A DNA stretch of 64,000 bases, from NCBI RefSeq assembly GCF_037104765.1, contig NZ_JBAWSY010000001.1:372001-436000 (forward strand). The letters run 5' to 3'. Origin of the DNA: Psychrobacillus mangrovi (GTDB taxonomy: Bacteria; Bacillota; Bacilli; Bacillales_A; Planococcaceae). The position numbers were made by a program, and so were the translations under genes. Positions within the stretch are counted from its first letter, which is position 1; each line of letters starts with the position of its first letter. A model generated the notes under the pieces. That model saw only the letters and a program-made list of their open reading frames with translations, was not told the DNA's origin and searched no databases. Shown in pieces: positions 61,943 through 64,000 of this stretch.

Positions 61943-61968
61943 AATACATGTATATTACATGTCTATAT
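61943..61968. promoter_or_regulatory. Operator-like site 2, upstream of the operon
   Basis: AATACATGTATATTACATGTCTAT: two ACATGT palindromes 11 bases apart, matching site 1 at 19 of the central bases or nearly so. Confidence 0.55.
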
Positions 61969-62072
61969 CAAATCTTAAATTAAATTAACAGAAAAATCAA
62001 TATTTTTTAACATTTAAAATAAATATTTTCTAAGTTATTTAATAATATGGAGAAATCAAATGAATACAATTT

Positions 62073-62110
62073 AAAAATGACCTATTCGCAGTTGCGAATA
62101 GGTCATTTTT
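62073..62110 (-). terminator. Bidirectional terminator abutting yqkE
   Basis: A perfect 18-bp hairpin, AAAAATGACCTATTCGCA with its exact complement around a GT loop, ends one base before the yqkE stop. A and T runs on both sides allow action either way. Partial copies lie at 46595-46607 and 47591-47624. Confidence 0.9.
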
Positions 62111-62362
62111 CTAAAACTTCGAACCACTATCTCCGTATTCTTGTAGTAATTCTTCAAAACTTTTATTCTTTTCTTTTTGCTTTTTCTCAAATGCAAGTTG
62201 CGCTTGTTTTTCTTCTTCTTTTTCTTGTTCTGCTGCCACTAATTGTTTCTTTGTTTCTTTTAGTTTAGCAAGCACGTCAGAGGAAAGTTGATCGAAAAGA
62301 CCATTTCCTTCATCCTTTTTTTCAACCTGTTTAACTGGTTGTCTTTGTTTTTTCTTTGCCAA
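62111..62362 (-). CDS. yqkE: YqkE-like charged small protein (DUF3886)
   Basis: This 83-residue cytoplasmic protein is very rich in Lys, Glu and Gln with a predicted coiled coil across residues 25-75 (KLKETKKQLVAAEQ, EEEKQAQLAFEKK). The start is a TTG at 62362 behind AAGGTGAT. In B. subtilis yqkE is adjacent to yqkF; here it marks the right boundary of the island. The function is unknown. Confidence 0.8.
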   Translation of the reverse strand: MAKKKQRQPVKQVEKKDEGNGLFDQLSSDVLAKLKETKKQLVAAEQEKEEEKQAQLAFEKKQKEKNKSFEELLQEYGDSGSKF

Positions 62363-62380
62363 ATGAATCACCTTCTTTTA

Positions 62381-63562
62381 TTATCGCTTAATAATAGTAG
62401 CTACACCCTGTCCTCCACCGATACAAAGTGTCGCTAATCCAGTTTTTGAGTCCTTTTTCTCCATTTCATGAAGTAAAGAAACAAAAATTCTTGCTCCACT
62501 TGCTCCGATTGGATGTCCTAAAGCAATAGCACCACCATTTACGTTTAGTTTATCATGATCAAATGAAAGCTCTCTATCTACTGCAATTGACTGTGCAGCA
62601 AAGGCTTCATTTGCTTCAATTAAATCAATATCTGCCAGTGAAAGGTTTGATTTTTTCAAGACTTTTTTCACTGCTTCCACTGGTCCAATACCCATAACAC
62701 TTGGATCCACCCCAGCAGATGCATTTGCAACAATAGTAGCTAATGGTTTTATACCCAATTCATCTGCTTTCGCTTTTGACATAACAACTACCGCTGCTGC
62801 ACCGTCGTTAATTCCAGAAGCATTTCCTGCTGTTACCGATCCATCCTTTTTAAAAGCAGGTCGTAATGAACTTAATTTTTCTTGAGTGGACCCTTTTTTC
62901 GGATATTCATCCGTATCAAATATAATTGGATCCCCTTTACGCTGAGGAATTTCTACTGGAACAATCTCCTCCACAAATTTCCCCTCTTCAATTGCTTTTG
63001 CTGCACGAGCTTGAGAACGAGCAGAAAATGAATCTTGCTCTTCTCTAGTAATATTAAATTGGTCACAAAGATTTTCCGCTGTTATTCCCATATGATAATC
63101 GTTAAAAGCACACCACAAACCATCAGAGATCATGCTATCCACCACTTTTTGATCACCCATACGAAAACCATCTCTAGCATTTTTTAATAAATAAGGAGCT
63201 TGGCTCATATTTTCCATTCCACCTGCTACAATGATGTCAGCATCTCCTGCAATAATAGCTTGAGAAGCTAGATGGATTGCTTTAAGGCCTGAACCACATA
63301 CTTTATTTATTGTTAAAGCTGAAACAGCTACTGGTAATCCTGCTTGAATAGACGCTTGTCTAGCTGGATTTTGTCCTAAGCCTGCTTGTAGAACATTCCC
63401 CATAATAACTTCATCTACAGCATCCTTTGCTAGTCCAGCTTTTTCTAATGCTTTCTCAATAACAATAGCCCCTAATTTTGTTGCTGGTACATCTTTTAAC
63501 GCCCCTTGAAAAGATCCTATTGCAGTTCTTACTGCACTTACAATAACCACTTCATTTGTCAC
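62381..63562 (-). CDS. Acetyl-CoA C-acetyltransferase (thiolase)
   Basis: This 393-residue thiolase has the nucleophile Cys in NKVCGSGLKAIHLA near residue 88, NEAFAAQ near 316, the His in LGHPIGASGAR near 348 and the second Cys in CIGGGQG near 378. It forms or splits acetoacetyl-CoA. The GTG at 63562 follows AGGAGGAG. It lies 18 bases upstream of yqkE and divergent from the HMG-CoA lyase gene, suggesting ketone-body or leucine catabolism with that enzyme. Confidence 0.95.
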   Translation of the reverse strand: MTNEVVIVSAVRTAIGSFQGALKDVPATKLGAIVIEKALEKAGLAKDAVDEVIMGNVLQAGLGQNPARQASIQAGLPVAVSALTINKVCGSGLKAIHLASQAIIAGDADIIVAGGMENMSQAPYLLKNARDGFRMGDQKVVDSMISDGLWCAFNDYHMGITAENLCDQFNITREEQDSFSARSQARAAKAIEEGKFVEEIVPVEIPQRKGDPIIFDTDEYPKKGSTQEKLSSLRPAFKKDGSVTAGNASGINDGAAAVVVMSKAKADELGIKPLATIVANASAGVDPSVMGIGPVEAVKKVLKKSNLSLADIDLIEANEAFAAQSIAVDRELSFDHDKLNVNGGAIALGHPIGASGARIFVSLLHEMEKKDSKTGLATLCIGGGQGVATIIKR

Positions 63563-63646
63563 AGTCAAACTCCTCCTCTTATTCCCCTAAAATAATATTT
63601 GCTTGTTTAACCATCCATTCCTTACAATATAGATGGAGGGATGATT

Positions 63647-64000
63647 ATGTTCAGTTTACCAAAAAAAGTGACAATTATCGAGGTTGGACCGAGAGATGGA
63701 CTACAAAATGAGAAAAATGAAGTACCAACTGAAGTAAAATTAGATTTTATCGGGAAACTTCAAAAAGCAGGGGTTAAAGAAATGGAGCTAACTTCATTTG
63801 TATCACCAAAATGGGTTCCACAAATGAAAGATGCAAAAGACATAGTAAATAGTACCCCTAAAGTTGGAAGGCAATTTGTTTTAACACCAAATGAAAAAGG
63901 AATAGAGCTCGCTAAACAAGCAGGCGCAAAGAGTTTCGCTGTATTTGTCGGGGTATCAAATACATTTAATAAAAAAAATATCAACAAAACAACTGAAGAG
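63647..64000 (+). CDS. Hydroxymethylglutaryl-CoA lyase, C-terminal part outside window
   Basis: This open frame runs off the right edge after 118 codons. It starts MFSLPKKVTIIEVGPRDGLQNE, the signature of HMG-CoA lyases (YngG in B. subtilis), which split HMG-CoA to acetoacetate and acetyl-CoA in leucine catabolism. The ATG at 63647 is chosen with GGAGGG 6-7 bases upstream, over an ATG at 63641. The later FVSPKWVPQMKDA segment supports the family. The catalytic Cys region is outside the window. Confidence 0.92.
   Translation, partial: MFSLPKKVTIIEVGPRDGLQNEKNEVPTEVKLDFIGKLQKAGVKEMELTSFVSPKWVPQMKDAKDIVNSTPKVGRQFVLTPNEKGIELAKQAGAKSFAVFVGVSNTFNKKNINKTTEE

Larger units (their letters stand above)
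61810..62072. other. Promoter region of the oligosaccharide operon
   Basis: About 260 AT-rich bases with two operator-like sites (61836-61862 and 61943-61968). I could not settle on a -35/-10 pair. No gene is seen. Confidence 0.45.

Overview
The window is a chromosomal segment of a low-GC, endospore-forming Firmicute of the order Bacillales. The gene order follows Bacillus subtilis closely (yphF-yphE-gpsA-der, rpsA-like/plsC/cmk/ypfA/ypeB/sleB/prsW, ypdA/ypbG/ypbE/recQ/ypbB/fer, ribU/rsiX/sigX/resEDCBA/rluB/dacB/scpBA/ypuF/ribT, lysA/spoVAF/sigF/spoIIAB/spoIIAA/pdp/deoB/xerD/fur/nudF/yqkF, then yqkE). Protein style, GC-rich intergenic repeats and AT-rich background fit Planococcaceae-type bacilli (Psychrobacillus, Lysinibacillus and relatives). 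That genus-level placement is an inference. No rRNA, tRNA, CRISPR array or complete insertion sequence was seen.

Layout. From 1 to 13.8 kb there is a housekeeping block for lipid precursors (GpsA, PlsC), ribosome assembly (Der, S1-like protein), CMP kinase, a c-di-GMP PilZ protein, spore cortex lysis (SleB/YpeB), PrsW and asparaginase. It is interrupted at 3.3-6.5 kb by small orphan genes and by a scar made of a broken DUF1259 gene joined to the last codons of a tyrosine integrase. From 13.8 to 14.7 kb and 20.8 to 22.1 kb lie gene-free stretches packed with GC-rich imperfectly palindromic elements, one of which looks like a MITE with a target duplication, plus a six-unit 21-nt tandem repeat. 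From 14.7 to 20.8 kb are bacillithiol-redox, phosphoesterase, CBS, LysM, RecQ/YpbB and ferredoxin genes. From 22.1 to 45.5 kb run an FMN-riboswitch riboflavin transporter, SigX and its anti-sigma factor, the Res cytochrome biogenesis and two-component genes, ScpAB, DacB, LysA, the spoIIA operon, nucleoside catabolism genes, XerD, Fur and NudF. Several genes normally found at these loci in B. subtilis are absent here: spmA/spmB, ribDEAH, spoVAA to spoVAE, dacF and punA.

From 46.5 to 62.1 kb an accessory island lies between yqkF and yqkE, which are neighbours in B. subtilis. Its core (47.6-61.8 kb, all on the minus strand) looks like an uncharacterised oligosaccharide import and breakdown locus. 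It encodes a LplA/LplB/LplC-type importer without its own ATPase, a DUF624 membrane protein, a heparinase II/III-type lyase, an alpha/beta hydrolase, a beta-propeller-like protein, a DegT/DnrJ-type aminotransferase and a deacetylase-like protein. The regulator is a GntR DNA-binding domain fused to a solute-binding-protein domain. The enzymes lack visible signal peptides, so processing is probably intracellular. Similar ACATGT-based operator-like sites lie upstream of both apparent transcription units. Related hairpin sequences abut the island's last gene and yqkE, suggesting how the island may have entered. The window ends with yqkE, a thiolase and the divergent start of an HMG-CoA lyase gene.

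Two genes, dacB and the LplB-type permease, have a good ribosome binding site followed at normal spacing by ATT rather than a standard start codon. An 18-residue micropeptide and a 33-residue membrane peptide were also found outside the usual ORF size range.
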